From: Acuticoccus mangrovi
Lineage (GTDB): Bacteria > Pseudomonadota > Alphaproteobacteria > Rhizobiales > Amorphaceae
Length of the DNA stretch: 64,000 nucleotides
Assembly (NCBI RefSeq): GCF_016411865.1
Contig: NZ_JAEKJA010000013.1
Span: forward strand, 62,001-126,000
Direction of reading: 5' to 3'
Both the position numbers and the translations under genes were made by a program. A model generated the notes under the pieces. It had not been told where the DNA came from, ran no database searches, and saw only the letters and a list, made by a program, of their open reading frames with translations. Shown one piece after another: positions 48,037 through 57,918 of this stretch. Position 1 is the first letter of the stretch. Each line of letters starts with the position of its first letter.

Positions 48037-48405
48037 TCAGCCGATCGCGATCTCGAAGCGGTCGTCGAAGGCGACGTGGCCGGCGATCCTCTCCATCTCG
48101 TCGTAGGGCTCGGGGTAGCTCCAGGCGGCGTCGGCGAGGCGCGTGCCCGCCACAGTCACGTGGAAATAGACCGTCCGGCCTTTGAACGGGCAGTAGGTGG
48201 TGTGCTCGGACGGGATGAGCTGAACGTCGACGTCGTCGCGCGGGACATAGGCGCGGGCCGGATAGCCGTCTTCGCGCACGACGAGGCCGGCGGTGCTCGC
48301 GGCGACGATGGCGTCGCCGTAGCGCACCGTCACGGCGTCGGGGCCGCTGTCGACGAGGACCTTGTGGTCGGGCCGGGCGCGGAAGCCGGGGGCGGGGTTG
48401 GGCAT
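48037..48405 (-). CDS. DUF427 domain-containing protein
   Basis: 122 residues with the DUF427 pattern YVPRDDVDVQLIPSEHTTYC followed by PFKGRTVYF and AWSYPEPYDE. Small beta-rich cytosolic protein of unknown role. Convergent with the EEP gene; it lies 30 bp downstream of the EamA gene. Confidence 0.9.
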   Translation of the reverse strand: MPNPAPGFRARPDHKVLVDSGPDAVTVRYGDAIVAASTAGLVVREDGYPARAYVPRDDVDVQLIPSEHTTYCPFKGRTVYFHVTVAGTRLADAAWSYPEPYDEMERIAGHVAFDDRFEIAIG

Positions 48406-48434
48406 GGGCGTGACCCTTCGAGCCAGATTGAGGG

Positions 48435-49358
48435 TCAATTCGGGGGATCGCTCTGCGTTCCGCCGCGGGCGCTCGTGAGCGTCGTGACGGCGAGGCCGGC
48501 GAACACGAGGATCGCGCCGACGGCCTTCGTGAGGGTGAGCGGCTCGCCCACCACGACGGTCGCCAGGAGCCAGGCCGTCAGCGGCTCGGCGAGCGACAGG
48601 GTCACCGCCGTGGAGGCCGCGACCACGGTGAGGCCGAAGGTGTAGAGGGCGTAGGCGAGGCCGGTGGAGACGATGCCGAGGGCGAGGAGCTTGGGCCAGG
48701 CCCCCGGCGCAGTGATCCACGCCGCGTCGGCCACGAGCCAGACCGGCGCCACCACGACCGCGGCGACGGCGAAGGTGGCGGCGGCGACCGCGCCCGAAGG
48801 CGCGCGTGTCGCGAGACGGCTCGTCGCCAGCGAGTAGGTCGCGTAGAGCGAGCCCGCCCCGAGCGCCATCAGGATGCCGGTAAGCGAGGCGTCGAGAGCG
48901 CGGCCCGCGGCGGCGAGGAGCACGGCGCCGGCGATCGAGGCGGCCTGTCCGGCGAGGCGCGCGCGGGTGGGGCGGACGCCGTAGCGGGTGTGCTCGTAGA
49001 GGCTCACCCAGACGGGGGCGCTGCCGATCGCGAGCGCCGTCGCGATGCCCACCCCGGCGAGGCCGACGGCGACGAAGAAGATCATGTTGTAGATCCCCAT
49101 CGCGGCGCCGGCGAGGAGGATGCCACCGCGCGGCAGGCGGAGGAGGGCGCGGCGCGCGGGCGGGGCGAGGAGGGCGAGGGCACCGAGCGTCGCCGCCCCC
49201 AGCGTCAGGCGTAGGCTCGCGACGATGAGCGGATCGCGCCCCGGCGGCATCAGCGCCTGCAGCGTGCCGATGGTGCCCCACAGCATCGCGGCGGCGAGGA
49301 CGGCGAGGAGAGCGATCGCACGCAGCGGCGCGGCGCGGGAAAGGGGCGGTCGGTCCAT
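48435..49358 (-). CDS. EamA/DMT-family transporter
   Basis: 307 residues, about ten helices in two EamA repeats (LWGTIGTLQAL in the first, EPLTAWLLATVVVGEPLT in the second). An inner-membrane exporter of metabolites, substrate unknown. ATG 49358 has GGAGCG upstream. It diverges from the NifU-like gene. Confidence 0.9.
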   Translation of the reverse strand: MDRPPLSRAAPLRAIALLAVLAAAMLWGTIGTLQALMPPGRDPLIVASLRLTLGAATLGALALLAPPARRALLRLPRGGILLAGAAMGIYNMIFFVAVGLAGVGIATALAIGSAPVWVSLYEHTRYGVRPTRARLAGQAASIAGAVLLAAAGRALDASLTGILMALGAGSLYATYSLATSRLATRAPSGAVAAATFAVAAVVVAPVWLVADAAWITAPGAWPKLLALGIVSTGLAYALYTFGLTVVAASTAVTLSLAEPLTAWLLATVVVGEPLTLTKAVGAILVFAGLAVTTLTSARGGTQSDPPN

Positions 49359-49535
49359 GGGACGCTCCGGCGGGCTCCGCCGCGATAGCAGGCCCCGCCC
49401 CGCCGACAAAGCCGGCGTCACGGAGGGGGCTACCCACATCTTGCGACGAGACAGCGGTTGTTGCCGGACGCGCTGCGGCTTATTTGGAAGAAGTCCACTT
49501 CGCGGCAGCTTTGAACTGCCTGGGGAGATCAGCGA

Positions 49536-50099
49536 ATGTTCATCCAGACCGAATCCACCCCCAACCCCGATACCCTGAAGTTCCTGCCGGGGCAGACGGT
49601 GCTGGCCGAAGGTGTGGTCGATTATCCGAACGCCGACGAGGCGGCCGCCTCGCCGCTCGCGCGGCGCCTCTTCGCGGTCGACGGGGTGACCGGGGTATTC
49701 CTCGGCAACGACTTCATTTCCGTCTCCAAGGACGACACGCCCTGGCAGCATCTGAAGCCGGCGGTGCTCGGCGCGATCATGGAGCACTACCTCTCCGGCG
49801 AGAGCGTGGTGGAGGATCCCGATGCCGCCGCCGCGCTCCCCGAGGGCGAGGATTTCGCCGAGGAGGACGCGGCGACCGTCGCGATGATCAAGGAGATCCT
49901 CGACGAGCGGGTGCGCCCGGCGGTCGCGGGCGATGGCGGCGACATCATCTTCCGCGCCTACCGCGACGGGGTGGTGCATCTCGCGATGCGCGGCGCCTGC
50001 GCCGGCTGCCCGTCCTCCACGATGACGCTGCAGATGGGCATTCAGAACCTTCTGCGTCACTTCATTCCCGAGGTGCAGGAGGTTCGCCCGGTCGCCTGA
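49536..50099 (+). CDS. NifU-family Fe-S scaffold/carrier (Nfu type)
   Basis: 187 residues. The N-terminal Nfu domain begins MFIQTESTPNPDTLKFLPG. The C-terminal NifU domain carries GDGGDI and the cluster-binding CAGC. Alphaproteobacterial and mitochondrial Nfu proteins share this architecture and deliver 4Fe-4S clusters to target enzymes, plausibly including MiaB encoded 2 kb on. Its stop overlaps the tsaB start (TGATG). Confidence 0.93.
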   Translation: MFIQTESTPNPDTLKFLPGQTVLAEGVVDYPNADEAAASPLARRLFAVDGVTGVFLGNDFISVSKDDTPWQHLKPAVLGAIMEHYLSGESVVEDPDAAAALPEGEDFAEEDAATVAMIKEILDERVRPAVAGDGGDIIFRAYRDGVVHLAMRGACAGCPSSTMTLQMGIQNLLRHFIPEVQEVRPVA

Positions 50100-50737
50100 T
50101 GGTCACCCTCGCGCTCGACACGGCGCTCGACCATGCTCAGGCGGCGCTGGTCGGCGCGGACGGCACCATTCTCGGCGCCTCGATGGCGCCCGCGAAGGGC
50201 GACGCCGAGGCGATCGTCGCCCACGCCGACGCGGCCCTCGCGGCGGCGGGCTGCGCCATGGCCGACATCACGCGGGTGGCGGTGACGGTGGGGCCGGGCT
50301 CCTTCACCGGCGTGCGCGTCGGGATCGCCTACGCCAAGGGGCTCGCCTTCGCGCTGAAGATCCCCGCGGCCGGCGTTACGACGCTCGAGGTGATCGCCCG
50401 CCAGGCGGCGGGTGCCGATGGCGGGCGTGTCGTGGCGGCGGTCGACGCGCGCCACGGCGCGGTGTTCGCCGGCCTCTTCGGCGACGGCGTGCTCGAGGGC
50501 GAGATGGGGCGGATGCCGGTGGCGGCGGCGCGCGAGATGGCGGCGGCCGCGGCGGCGGATCTCGCCGGCCCCGCGAGCGCGGTGGCGGCGCTCGGCGGCC
50601 GCCTCGTCGTGGAGCGGCTCGACCCGGCGATCCTCGCCGCAGCGGCCGCCGCGCCGGGGGAGCGGGGCTTGCGCGCCGCCTACCTCGCGGCGGTGGATGC
50701 CGCTCCGCAACGCCACAAAGCGCTGGCGCGCGCTTGA
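50099..50737 (+). CDS. tsaB: tRNA t6A synthesis protein TsaB
   Basis: 212-residue ASKHA-fold protein with LALDTAL at the start and TVGPGSFTGVRVGIAYAKGLA. TsaB supports TsaD and TsaE in making N6-threonylcarbamoyl-adenosine at tRNA position 37. ATG 50099 overlaps the preceding stop by one base. rimI follows with a TTGA overlap. Confidence 0.94.
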   Translation: MVTLALDTALDHAQAALVGADGTILGASMAPAKGDAEAIVAHADAALAAAGCAMADITRVAVTVGPGSFTGVRVGIAYAKGLAFALKIPAAGVTTLEVIARQAAGADGGRVVAAVDARHGAVFAGLFGDGVLEGEMGRMPVAAAREMAAAAAADLAGPASAVAALGGRLVVERLDPAILAAAAAAPGERGLRAAYLAAVDAAPQRHKALARA

Positions 50738-51294
50738 GCATTGTGGCCAACTGCGCCCATGAGACTGCAAACGGACCCTCAGTGATCGGCTGGCTTCAGG
50801 TTCCCAAGACCGTCGATCCCGTTCGCCCGGCGGACTACGACACGCTGGAGGAGATTCACGCGGCCTCGTTCATCGCCCCGTGGTCGGCCGACGAGCAGGC
50901 CGCGCTCAACGAGACGCCGGGGGTGATCACCTTCGTCGCACGCCGCGGCAGCGCCATGTCGAGCCGGCGGCCGATCGGTTTCATCACCGTGCGCCGCGCC
51001 GCCGACGAGGGCGAGGTGCTGACGATGGCCGTCCACCCCCGCAACCGCCGCTCCGGCATCGGCCGGCTGCTGCTCGAAGCGGCGCTGCGCCACCTCTACG
51101 CCGAGCGCGTCGGCGCCGTGTTCCTGGAGGTCGACCCGAGCAACGACGCGGCCCTCGCCCTCTACCGCAGCGTCGGCTTCGAGACCGTGGGCGAGCGGCC
51201 GGACTACTATGCCAACGGCTCCGCCACCACCCGCCAGAAGGCCCTCACCATGCGCCTTGCGATGCAGCAGCCCAAAGCCCTGAACCGTGTCTAG
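50734..51294 (+). CDS. rimI: RimI-like N-alpha-acetyltransferase
   Basis: 186 residues in the longest form, a GNAT enzyme with the acetyl-CoA loop RRSGIGRLLLE and FLEVDPSNDAALALYRSVGF. RimI acetylates the N terminus of ribosomal protein S18. The start is uncertain: TTG 50734 overlaps the tsaB stop, and in-frame GTGs lie at 50743 and 50782. The conserved domain begins just after 50782. A Fur-family gene commonly found next in this order is absent. Confidence 0.9.
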   Translation: MSIVANCAHETANGPSVIGWLQVPKTVDPVRPADYDTLEEIHAASFIAPWSADEQAALNETPGVITFVARRGSAMSSRRPIGFITVRRAADEGEVLTMAVHPRNRRSGIGRLLLEAALRHLYAERVGAVFLEVDPSNDAALALYRSVGFETVGERPDYYANGSATTRQKALTMRLAMQQPKALNRV

Positions 51295-51348
51295 CGCCGC
51301 CCCTTCCCCCGGGCGCGCCGCGTCCTGCCCGCCCGCCGGAGGGCGCCG

Positions 51349-52200
51349 ATGACGACGTTCCGCGCCATCCTTTCCATCATCGCCCTGGCGCTGGTGTCGG
51401 TGATCCTGATCCCGCTTCAGTTCATCGCAATGGGGCTGAAGTGGACGTCGGCGATGCGGCGGCTGCCTCTCCTGTGGCACCGCTGCGCCGTGCGCATCCT
51501 CGGCATTCGCGTCCACGTCCACGGCAAGGTGGCCGACACGCGACCCCTGCTGGTGGTCTCCAACCACGTCTCCTGGCTCGACATCACCGTGCTCGGATCG
51601 GTGATGCCGCTCTCCTTCATCTCCAAGGCCGAGGTCGCGAGCTGGCCGATCTTCGGCCTCTTCGCCAAGCTGCAGCGCTCGGTGTTCGTGGAGCGGGAGA
51701 AGCGGGCGAAGACCGGCAGCGTCGCCGAGCAGATCGCCGACCGGCTGAAGGCGGGCGACGTCCTGGTGCTGTTCGGCGAGGGGACCTCCTCGAACGGCAT
51801 CCACGTGCTCCCCTTCCGCACGGCCCTCGTGGGCGGTGCGGCACGGGCGATCGAGAGCGTCGGCGGCTCGGTGACGGTACAGCCGCTCGCCATCAACTAT
51901 ACTCAGCTCCACGGCCTGCCCATCGGGCGGTTCCACAAGCCGCGTGTCGCGTGGTACGGCGACATGGAGATGGCATCCCACCTGTGGTGGGTTCTGAAAC
52001 ACGGAGAGATCGACGTCGACGTCGCGTTCGGCGAGCCGCTCGCCTTTGGCGAGGGGGCCGACCGCAAGCGCGTTGCGCGCGATGCCGAAACGGCGGTGCG
52101 CCGCCTCGTGGGCGAGGCGACCGCAGGCCGCCTGACGCGCTCGCCGAAGGGGGCGGGGCCCGCGCAGGAGCGTCACGCGGACGAGACGGAGGCGGCGTAG
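51349..52200 (+). CDS. PlsC/lyso-lipid acyltransferase
   Basis: 283 residues with an N-terminal membrane segment at about 7-30, the catalytic NHVSWLD (His73, Asp78) and FGEGTSSNG (Glu144). A second acyltransferase besides the one at 3133. It may be the lysophosphatidate enzyme or an OlsA-like acyltransferase for ornithine lipids; sequence by eye does not settle this. It lies 10 bp before miaB. Confidence 0.88.
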   Translation: MTTFRAILSIIALALVSVILIPLQFIAMGLKWTSAMRRLPLLWHRCAVRILGIRVHVHGKVADTRPLLVVSNHVSWLDITVLGSVMPLSFISKAEVASWPIFGLFAKLQRSVFVEREKRAKTGSVAEQIADRLKAGDVLVLFGEGTSSNGIHVLPFRTALVGGAARAIESVGGSVTVQPLAINYTQLHGLPIGRFHKPRVAWYGDMEMASHLWWVLKHGEIDVDVAFGEPLAFGEGADRKRVARDAETAVRRLVGEATAGRLTRSPKGAGPAQERHADETEAA

Positions 52201-52210
52201 AGGGAACGAG

Positions 52211-53584
52211 ATGAACAAGCGCGCCTTCATCAAGAGCTACGGCTGTCAGATGAACGTCTACGACGCCACGCGCATGGCCGATCAGCTGCGCGCCGAGGGC
52301 TACGCGGTGGTGGACGAGGCGGACGGTGCGGACCTCGTCATCCTCAACACCTGCCATATCCGCGAGAAGGCGGCGGAAAAGGTCTATTCCGAGCTCGGTC
52401 GCTGGAAGGGCGCGCGGGGGGCCTCGGGCGCACCCACGCTCGTCGGCGTCGCCGGCTGCGTCGCCCAGGCGGAGGGGGAGGAGATCATCCGCCGCCAGCC
52501 GCGCGTCGACTTCGTGGTGGGGCCGCAGTCCTACCACCGCCTGCCGGGGCTGATCCGCGAGGCGGAGGCCGGCGCCAAGCCCGTCGACACCGACTTTCCC
52601 GCCGAGGACAAGTTCGATCACCTCGCGCGCCCCACCCGGCGGGCGATCACCGCGCGCGGCGTCACCGCCTTCCTCACCGTGCAGGAGGGCTGCGACAAGT
52701 TCTGCGCCTTCTGCGTGGTGCCCTATACCCGCGGAGCGGAGGTGTCGCGGCCCGTCGCGCAGATCCTCGACGAGGCGAAGGCGCTGGTCGATGCCGGGGT
52801 GCGCGAGATCACGCTGCTCGGCCAGAACGTCAACGCCTATCACGGCGAGGACAAGGGGAGGGCGGCGAGCCTTGCCGACCTCGTCGACCGTCTCGCCACG
52901 ATCGACGGGCTCGCCCGCATCCGCTTCACCACCAGCCACCCGAACGACATGGGCGAGGATCTGATCGCCGCCCATCGCGATCAGGAGAAGCTGATGCCTT
53001 ATCTGCACCTGCCGGTGCAGGCGGGCGCCGACCGGACGCTGAAGGCGATGAACCGCAAGCACACCGCCGCCGCCTACGTGGAGCTGATCGAGAGGATTCG
53101 CGCCGCGCGGCCCGACATCGCCCTCTCGGGTGACTTCATCGTGGGCTTTCCCGGCGAGAGCGCGGACGACTTCGAGGCGACGATGGAGATCGTGCGCACC
53201 GTCGGCTACGCCTCGGCCTATTCGTTCAAATATTCGCCGCGCCCCGGCACGCCCGCGGCCGAGCGCACCGACCAGGTGGCGGAAGCCGAGAAGTCGGAGC
53301 GGCTGCAGCGGCTGCAGGGCCTCATCGCCGAGCAGCAGCGTGGCTTCAACCGCGCCTGCGTCGGGCGCACCCTTCCGGTGCTCCTCGAAAAGGCCGGCAA
53401 GCGGGAGGGGCAGCTCGTCGGCCGTTCGCCCTATCTTCAACCCGTCCACATCCCGGCCGATGCCGGCGTGATCGGAGATATTGTGACCGTCGCAATCACC
53501 GCCCAAGAGGGCAACAGCCTGTTCGGCGTTCGGGCCGACGCGCCGGAGACGGGCGCGCCACCCGCACGGAGTGAGGCCGCTTGA
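52211..53584 (+). CDS. miaB: tRNA-2-methylthio-N6-dimethylallyladenosine synthase
   Basis: 457-residue radical-SAM methylthiotransferase. The N-terminal domain has the three auxiliary-cluster cysteines (GCQMN, NTCHIRE, GCVAQ). The radical-SAM motif is CDKFCAFC at 161-168, and a C-terminal TRAM domain follows. It adds the methylthio group to ms2i6A37 in tRNAs reading U-starting codons. Its TGA overlaps the phoH TTG start. Confidence 0.96.
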   Translation: MNKRAFIKSYGCQMNVYDATRMADQLRAEGYAVVDEADGADLVILNTCHIREKAAEKVYSELGRWKGARGASGAPTLVGVAGCVAQAEGEEIIRRQPRVDFVVGPQSYHRLPGLIREAEAGAKPVDTDFPAEDKFDHLARPTRRAITARGVTAFLTVQEGCDKFCAFCVVPYTRGAEVSRPVAQILDEAKALVDAGVREITLLGQNVNAYHGEDKGRAASLADLVDRLATIDGLARIRFTTSHPNDMGEDLIAAHRDQEKLMPYLHLPVQAGADRTLKAMNRKHTAAAYVELIERIRAARPDIALSGDFIVGFPGESADDFEATMEIVRTVGYASAYSFKYSPRPGTPAAERTDQVAEAEKSERLQRLQGLIAEQQRGFNRACVGRTLPVLLEKAGKREGQLVGRSPYLQPVHIPADAGVIGDIVTVAITAQEGNSLFGVRADAPETGAPPARSEAA

Positions 53585-54594
53585 GCGTCGCGTCGACGGA
53601 GAGCGAGACCGTCGCGCTCGCCTTCGACGACAACCGCCTCGCGAGCGAGCTGTTCGGCCAGTTCGACCAGCACCTCGCGACGCTCGAGAACAAGCTCGAC
53701 GTCCATGCCGTGGCCCGCGGCAACGAGGTCGCGATAACCGGCTCGGAGGAGGCCTGCGCACAGGCGCGCATCGCCCTCCAGCATCTCTACGGCCGCCTCA
53801 AGAAGGGTCACGAGATCCAGAAGGCCGACGTGGAAGGGGCGGTGCGCCTCGCCCGCGCCCGCGACCGCCAGCTTTCGCTGCCCTCGATCGACCGGCCCCA
53901 GTCGGTGGCCCAGATCGCCACCCGCAAGCGCACCGTGCAGGCCCGCTCGCCCACCCAGAACGGCTACATCCGGGCGATGGAGGCGCACGAGCTGGTGTTC
54001 GGCGTGGGTCCGGCGGGCACCGGCAAGACCTTCCTCGCCGTCGCCTACGCCGCCCAGTGCCTGGAGCGCGGGATGGTGGACCGCATCATCCTGTCGCGGC
54101 CGGCGGTGGAGGCGGGCGAACGGCTCGGCTTCCTGCCGGGCGACATGAAGGAAAAGGTCGACCCCTATCTGCGCCCCCTCTACGACGCTCTCTACGAGAT
54201 GCTGCCGCCCGACAAGGTGGACCGCTGGCTGCAGCAAGGGGTGATCGAGGTGGCGCCGCTCGCCTTCATGCGCGGCCGCACCCTCAACAACGCCGTCGCG
54301 ATCCTCGACGAGGCGCAGAACACCACCCAGATGCAGATGAAGATGTTTCTGACGCGTCTCGGCGAGGGCTCGCGCATGATCGTGACGGGCGACCCCTCGC
54401 AGGTGGATCTGCCGCGCGGTGTGGTCTCGGGGCTGCGCGAAGCGCTCGGCATTCTCAAAGGTGTGGAGGGCATCTCGCAGATCCGCTTCCGCGGCGAGGA
54501 CGTGGTGCGGCACGAGCTTGTCGCTCGGATCGTCGCCGCTTATGATGCGGAAACAAATTCGCAGGATGATGGGGATGACCCCGACGCTCGATGA
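53581..54594 (+). CDS. phoH: PhoH-family ATPase
   Basis: 337 residues. An N-terminal KH-like region at about 10-95 precedes a P-loop ATPase with [12 protein letters not shown] near 143 and ILDEAQNTT. PhoH proteins are linked to RNA metabolism and ribosome maturation with YbeY. The start is TTG 53581 (TTGA overlap with miaB); no ATG or GTG is available that preserves the KH-like region. It overlaps ybeY by 20 bp. Confidence 0.92.
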   Translation: MSVASTESETVALAFDDNRLASELFGQFDQHLATLENKLDVHAVARGNEVAITGSEEACAQARIALQHLYGRLKKGHEIQKADVEGAVRLARARDRQLSLPSIDRPQSVAQIATRKRTVQARSPTQNGYIRAMEAHELVFGVGPAGTGKTFLAVAYAAQCLERGMVDRIILSRPAVEAGERLGFLPGDMKEKVDPYLRPLYDALYEMLPPDKVDRWLQQGVIEVAPLAFMRGRTLNNAVAILDEAQNTTQMQMKMFLTRLGEGSRMIVTGDPSQVDLPRGVVSGLREALGILKGVEGISQIRFRGEDVVRHELVARIVAAYDAETNSQDDGDDPDAR

Positions 54595-55084
54595 GGACGT
54601 GACGGCGGGGCCGCAGTCGATGCCGGCGTCCGTCCGCGTCGCTGATCCGCGTTGGAGCGCCGTCGACCCCGTCGCCATCGCCGACCGGGTGCTGACGGCG
54701 GTGGCCGGGTCGATCGCCGCGCCGGAGGGTGTCGCGTCCCTCGATATCCTCTATGCCGACGACGCCGAGGTGACGGCGCTCAACGGCCGCTATCGCCACA
54801 AGCCCCGCCCCACCAACGTGCTCGCATTTCCCTCCGGCGAGCCGTGCGAGGGGGACGAGCCGTGCTTCCTCGGTGGCGTGATTCTGGCATTCGACACCGT
54901 GGCGAACGAAGCCGGCGAAAGGGGCATTCCAATTGCCGACCACGCCACCCATTTGACGTTGCACGGCGTCCTCCATCTGCTCGGCTACGATCACGAGATC
55001 GAGACGGACCGGGCGGAGATGGAGCGGACCGAGGTGAGTATTTTGAAGGGGCTCGGCATTGCCGACCCCTACGAGGGGAGTTGA
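54575..55084 (+). CDS. ybeY: Endoribonuclease YbeY (16S rRNA maturation)
   Basis: 169 residues with the zinc motif HGVLHLLGYDH and NVLAFPSGEP. YbeY processes the 16S 3' end and takes part in ribosome quality control. ATG 54575 has AGGA eight bases upstream; ATGs at 54545 and 54566 are alternatives within phoH. tlyC follows 35 bp on. Confidence 0.93.
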   Translation: MTPTLDEDVTAGPQSMPASVRVADPRWSAVDPVAIADRVLTAVAGSIAAPEGVASLDILYADDAEVTALNGRYRHKPRPTNVLAFPSGEPCEGDEPCFLGGVILAFDTVANEAGERGIPIADHATHLTLHGVLHLLGYDHEIETDRAEMERTEVSILKGLGIADPYEGS

Positions 55085-55119
55085 GAGAGCGTCCGTTCTA
55101 TCGGCGCTGAAAAGGACAG

Positions 55120-56097
55120 ATGGCCGACACAGATAGTCCCCGCGCGACTGTGCACAATGGCACGGTCGCCGCACACAAATCCGACGGTGAAGAAGGCTGG
55201 TTCGACCGCGTTCTGACCGTTTTCGGCCTTCGGCCCACCGAAGGTCTGAGAGAAAACCTCGCCCAGGCGCTCGCCGAGGACAATGGAGAGGACACCATCT
55301 TCTCCGCGGAGGAGCGCCGCCTCCTCCAGAACATCCTCGCCCTGCGCGACGTGCGCATTCTCGACGTGATGATCCCCCGCGCCGACATCGACGCGGTGCC
55401 GGAGACGATCACCCTCGGCGATCTGCTGAAGACGTTCCGCAAGGCCGGCCACTCTCGCCTGCCCGTCTATCGCGAGACGCTCGACGACCCGGTGGGCTTC
55501 GTCCACGCCAAGGACGTGATGATCCGCGTCGCCGAGGAGGCGGCCGCCGAGGACGGGCTGAATTTCGGGGCCGTGGACCTCTCCCGCCCGCTCGCGGACA
55601 TGAAGATCATCCGCCAGGTGCTCTTCGTGCCACCCTCGATGGCGGCAATGGACCTGATGGTGCGGATGCAGGCGAACCGCATCCAGCTCGCCCTCGTGGT
55701 CGACGAGTATGGCGGGACCGATGGTCTCGTCTCCTTGGAAGACCTCATCGAGACGGTGGTCGGCGACATCGAGGACGAGTACGACTGGCCCGACGACCCG
55801 ACCATGACGGCGGGCGACGACGGGGTGTGGTATGCCGATGCCCGCGTGGCGGTGGACGACTTCGAGACGGAAGCCGGCGTCACCTTCCCCGACGAGGAGC
55901 TGCTGGAGGACGTCGACACGCTCGGCGGCATCGTCTTTGCGATCCTCGGCCGCGTGCCGGTGCGGGGCGAGATCGTCACCTCGCCGGAGCTGCCGGGCTT
56001 CGAGTTCGAGGTGCTCGATGCCGATCCGCGCCGCATCAAGCGCGTCAAGGTGGTCATCCATCGCGACGACGAGGCGAAGGGCGGCGCGGCCCTCTAG
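55120..56097 (+). CDS. tlyC: CBS-domain protein of the CorC/TlyC (hemolysin) family
   Basis: 325 residues without membrane helices. An N-terminal lead precedes two CBS domains (RDVRILDVMIPRADIDAVPE and ALVVDEYGGTDGLVSLEDL). A C-terminal CorC_HlyC domain (LGGIVFAILGRVPVRGE) follows. Members are cytosolic and linked to Mg/Co transport; the name hemolysin is historical. ATG 55120. Confidence 0.92.
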   Translation: MADTDSPRATVHNGTVAAHKSDGEEGWFDRVLTVFGLRPTEGLRENLAQALAEDNGEDTIFSAEERRLLQNILALRDVRILDVMIPRADIDAVPETITLGDLLKTFRKAGHSRLPVYRETLDDPVGFVHAKDVMIRVAEEAAAEDGLNFGAVDLSRPLADMKIIRQVLFVPPSMAAMDLMVRMQANRIQLALVVDEYGGTDGLVSLEDLIETVVGDIEDEYDWPDDPTMTAGDDGVWYADARVAVDDFETEAGVTFPDEELLEDVDTLGGIVFAILGRVPVRGEIVTSPELPGFEFEVLDADPRRIKRVKVVIHRDDEAKGGAAL

Positions 56098-56127
56098 CGT
56101 CGCACCGCGCCCGCCGCGATCTCCCGC

Positions 56128-56217
56128 ATGCGAATGAGGTGGCCGACCGTCGCCCGCATGCGCATGAGGGGGCGGGCCGTCGCCCGCATGCTCGTGAGGG
56201 GGCGGGCCGTCGCCCGC
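56128..56217 (+). repeat. 30-bp in-frame tandem repeat at the lnt start, three copies
   Basis: Units at 56128, 56158 and 56188 encode MRMRWPTVAR, MRMRGRAVAR and MLVRGRAVAR. Each begins with ATG and ends GTCGCCCGC. The last two contain GAGGGGG, which may mimic a ribosome site for a later ATG. Confidence 0.9.
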
Positions 56218-57723
56218 CCGGTGGCCGCGGTGCTGTCGGGCGCCGTCGTGGCGCTGGCGCTGCCGCCGGTCGATTTCGTGCCGGCGATCCTCGGCTACAC
56301 GCCGTTCCTCCTGCTTCTCGACGCTGCCGACGGCGCGCGCCGACCGGTCCTGGCGCGCGCCGTGCTCGGTGCCGCCTTCGGCTTCGGCTATCACCTCGCG
56401 GGCCTCTGGTGGGTGGGGGCCGCCTTCCTCGTCGACGCCGACACCTTCGGCGCCCTGCTGCCGCTCGCCGTGGTGGGGCTGCCGCTGCTCCTCGCCCCGT
56501 TGCACGCCCTCGCGGCGGTGGCGATGGGGCTGGCGCCGCCGTCGCCGGCCTGGCGCGTGGTGGGCCTCGCTGTCGCCCTCGCCGCCACCGAGTGGCTGCG
56601 GGGCGTGGTGCTGACGGGCTTTCCCTGGAATGCGGCCGGGCTGCAGCTCACCGGCTCGTCGGTGGCGCTGCAAGGGGCGGCCGTCGTGGGGCTCAACGGC
56701 CTCTCCTTCGTCGCGGTTCTCCTCGGCGCGTCCCCCGTGGCGCTGATCGCGCGCGGAAGCCGATGGCTGGCGCTACCCGTGGTCGCCGTGGTGGTGGCGC
56801 TCGCCGCCTATGGCAGCGCACGTCTGGCGCGCGCGCCGTCGATCGACGCAACCCAGCCGCGCGTGCGGGTGGTGCAACCCTCCGTTCCGCAGGCCCACAA
56901 GTGGGATCCCGCCGAGAGCGCGGCCATCTGGCGCCGTCTGCTCGATCTCACCGCCTCGCCGACCGGCGACGGGGCGGCGGTCGACGTCGTGATCTGGCCG
57001 GAGACCGCCTTTCCCTTCATCTACCGCACGCCGAGCGTGGAACAGCTCGACCTCGCGGCGGCGCTCGGCGGCGGCGCGATGCTTCTCGCCGGCGCCGTCG
57101 AGCTCGAGGCGACGGCCGACGGACGGCGCGCCACCAACAGCCTGATCCTCGTCGGTAGCGACGGCGCACCCCTTGCCCGCTACGATAAGAATCACCTTGT
57201 GCCGTTCGGCGAATATCTGCCGCTCAAGGGAGTGCTGTCGGCGATCGGACTGCGCCAGATCACCGAGGCGGTGGCCGCCTTCGACGCCGGAACGGACCGT
57301 CAACCCATTGATATTCCGGGTTTGGCGCCGGCCCTTCCGCTGATCTGCTACGAGGTGATCTTCCCCCATCCCGAAATCGCCGACGCGCGCTGGATCGTCA
57401 ACGTGACCAACGATGCCTGGTTCGGCGACACGCCCGGGCCGCGTCAGCATCTGCGCCACGCGCAGGTGCGCGCGGTGGAGGACGGCCTCCCGGTGGTGCG
57501 CGCGGCGAATAACGGGATCTCGGCCGTCATCGATCCGGAGGGGCGCTTCGTGGGCCGCCTCGCGCTCGACGCCGTCGGGGTGATCGACACCGGCCTTCCC
57601 GCACCCCGGTCAACGCTCTATCGCCGCCTCGGCGACGCGCCGCTGTTCGGGCTCATTCTCGTCGCGGCGGGGGCGGGTGCCGCGGCGGCGGCTCGCCGCC
57701 GAAGAGGCGCCATGAAAGGTTGA
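56128..57723 (+). CDS. lnt: Apolipoprotein N-acyltransferase
   Basis: Up to 531 residues with an N-terminal bundle of membrane helices and a periplasmic nitrilase domain. The catalytic triad is visible as Glu in WPETAFP, Lys in YDKNHLVPFGEYLP and Cys in LICYEVIF. It adds the third acyl chain to lipoproteins, the step before Lol sorting (LolA at 36569). The true start is uncertain because the first 30 residues are a triplicated 10-residue repeat with an ATG in each unit; the transmembrane part begins right after. Confidence 0.94.
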   Translation: MRMRWPTVARMRMRGRAVARMLVRGRAVARPVAAVLSGAVVALALPPVDFVPAILGYTPFLLLLDAADGARRPVLARAVLGAAFGFGYHLAGLWWVGAAFLVDADTFGALLPLAVVGLPLLLAPLHALAAVAMGLAPPSPAWRVVGLAVALAATEWLRGVVLTGFPWNAAGLQLTGSSVALQGAAVVGLNGLSFVAVLLGASPVALIARGSRWLALPVVAVVVALAAYGSARLARAPSIDATQPRVRVVQPSVPQAHKWDPAESAAIWRRLLDLTASPTGDGAAVDVVIWPETAFPFIYRTPSVEQLDLAAALGGGAMLLAGAVELEATADGRRATNSLILVGSDGAPLARYDKNHLVPFGEYLPLKGVLSAIGLRQITEAVAAFDAGTDRQPIDIPGLAPALPLICYEVIFPHPEIADARWIVNVTNDAWFGDTPGPRQHLRHAQVRAVEDGLPVVRAANNGISAVIDPEGRFVGRLALDAVGVIDTGLPAPRSTLYRRLGDAPLFGLILVAAGAGAAAAARRRRGAMKG

Positions 57724-57733
57724 AGCGATCATC

Positions 57734-57751
57734 ACGTGGAATGATCCACGT
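57734..57751. promoter_or_regulatory. Palindrome between lnt and the XRE regulator
   Basis: ACGTGGA (57734-57740) and TCCACGT (57745-57751) around ATGA. It lies 11 bp after the lnt stop and about 170 bp before the regulator. It could be the lnt terminator or an operator. A lower-GC stretch follows to about 57810, probably the xre promoter. Confidence 0.45.
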
Positions 57752-57918
57752 CGGGGTTTGCATTTTCACCAAAACACTTTTAACTTGTTCGTGCGCAACT
57801 AAATGGGGTATGGCCGGGTTGTCCTCACGCAATCCGAAAGGAACGGCACCCCAGCCGAAGGTTGAACCCACAGGCTGTGTGTGAACCCAGTAGTTCGCGT
57901 TTGAGTGAGGCAAGAGTC

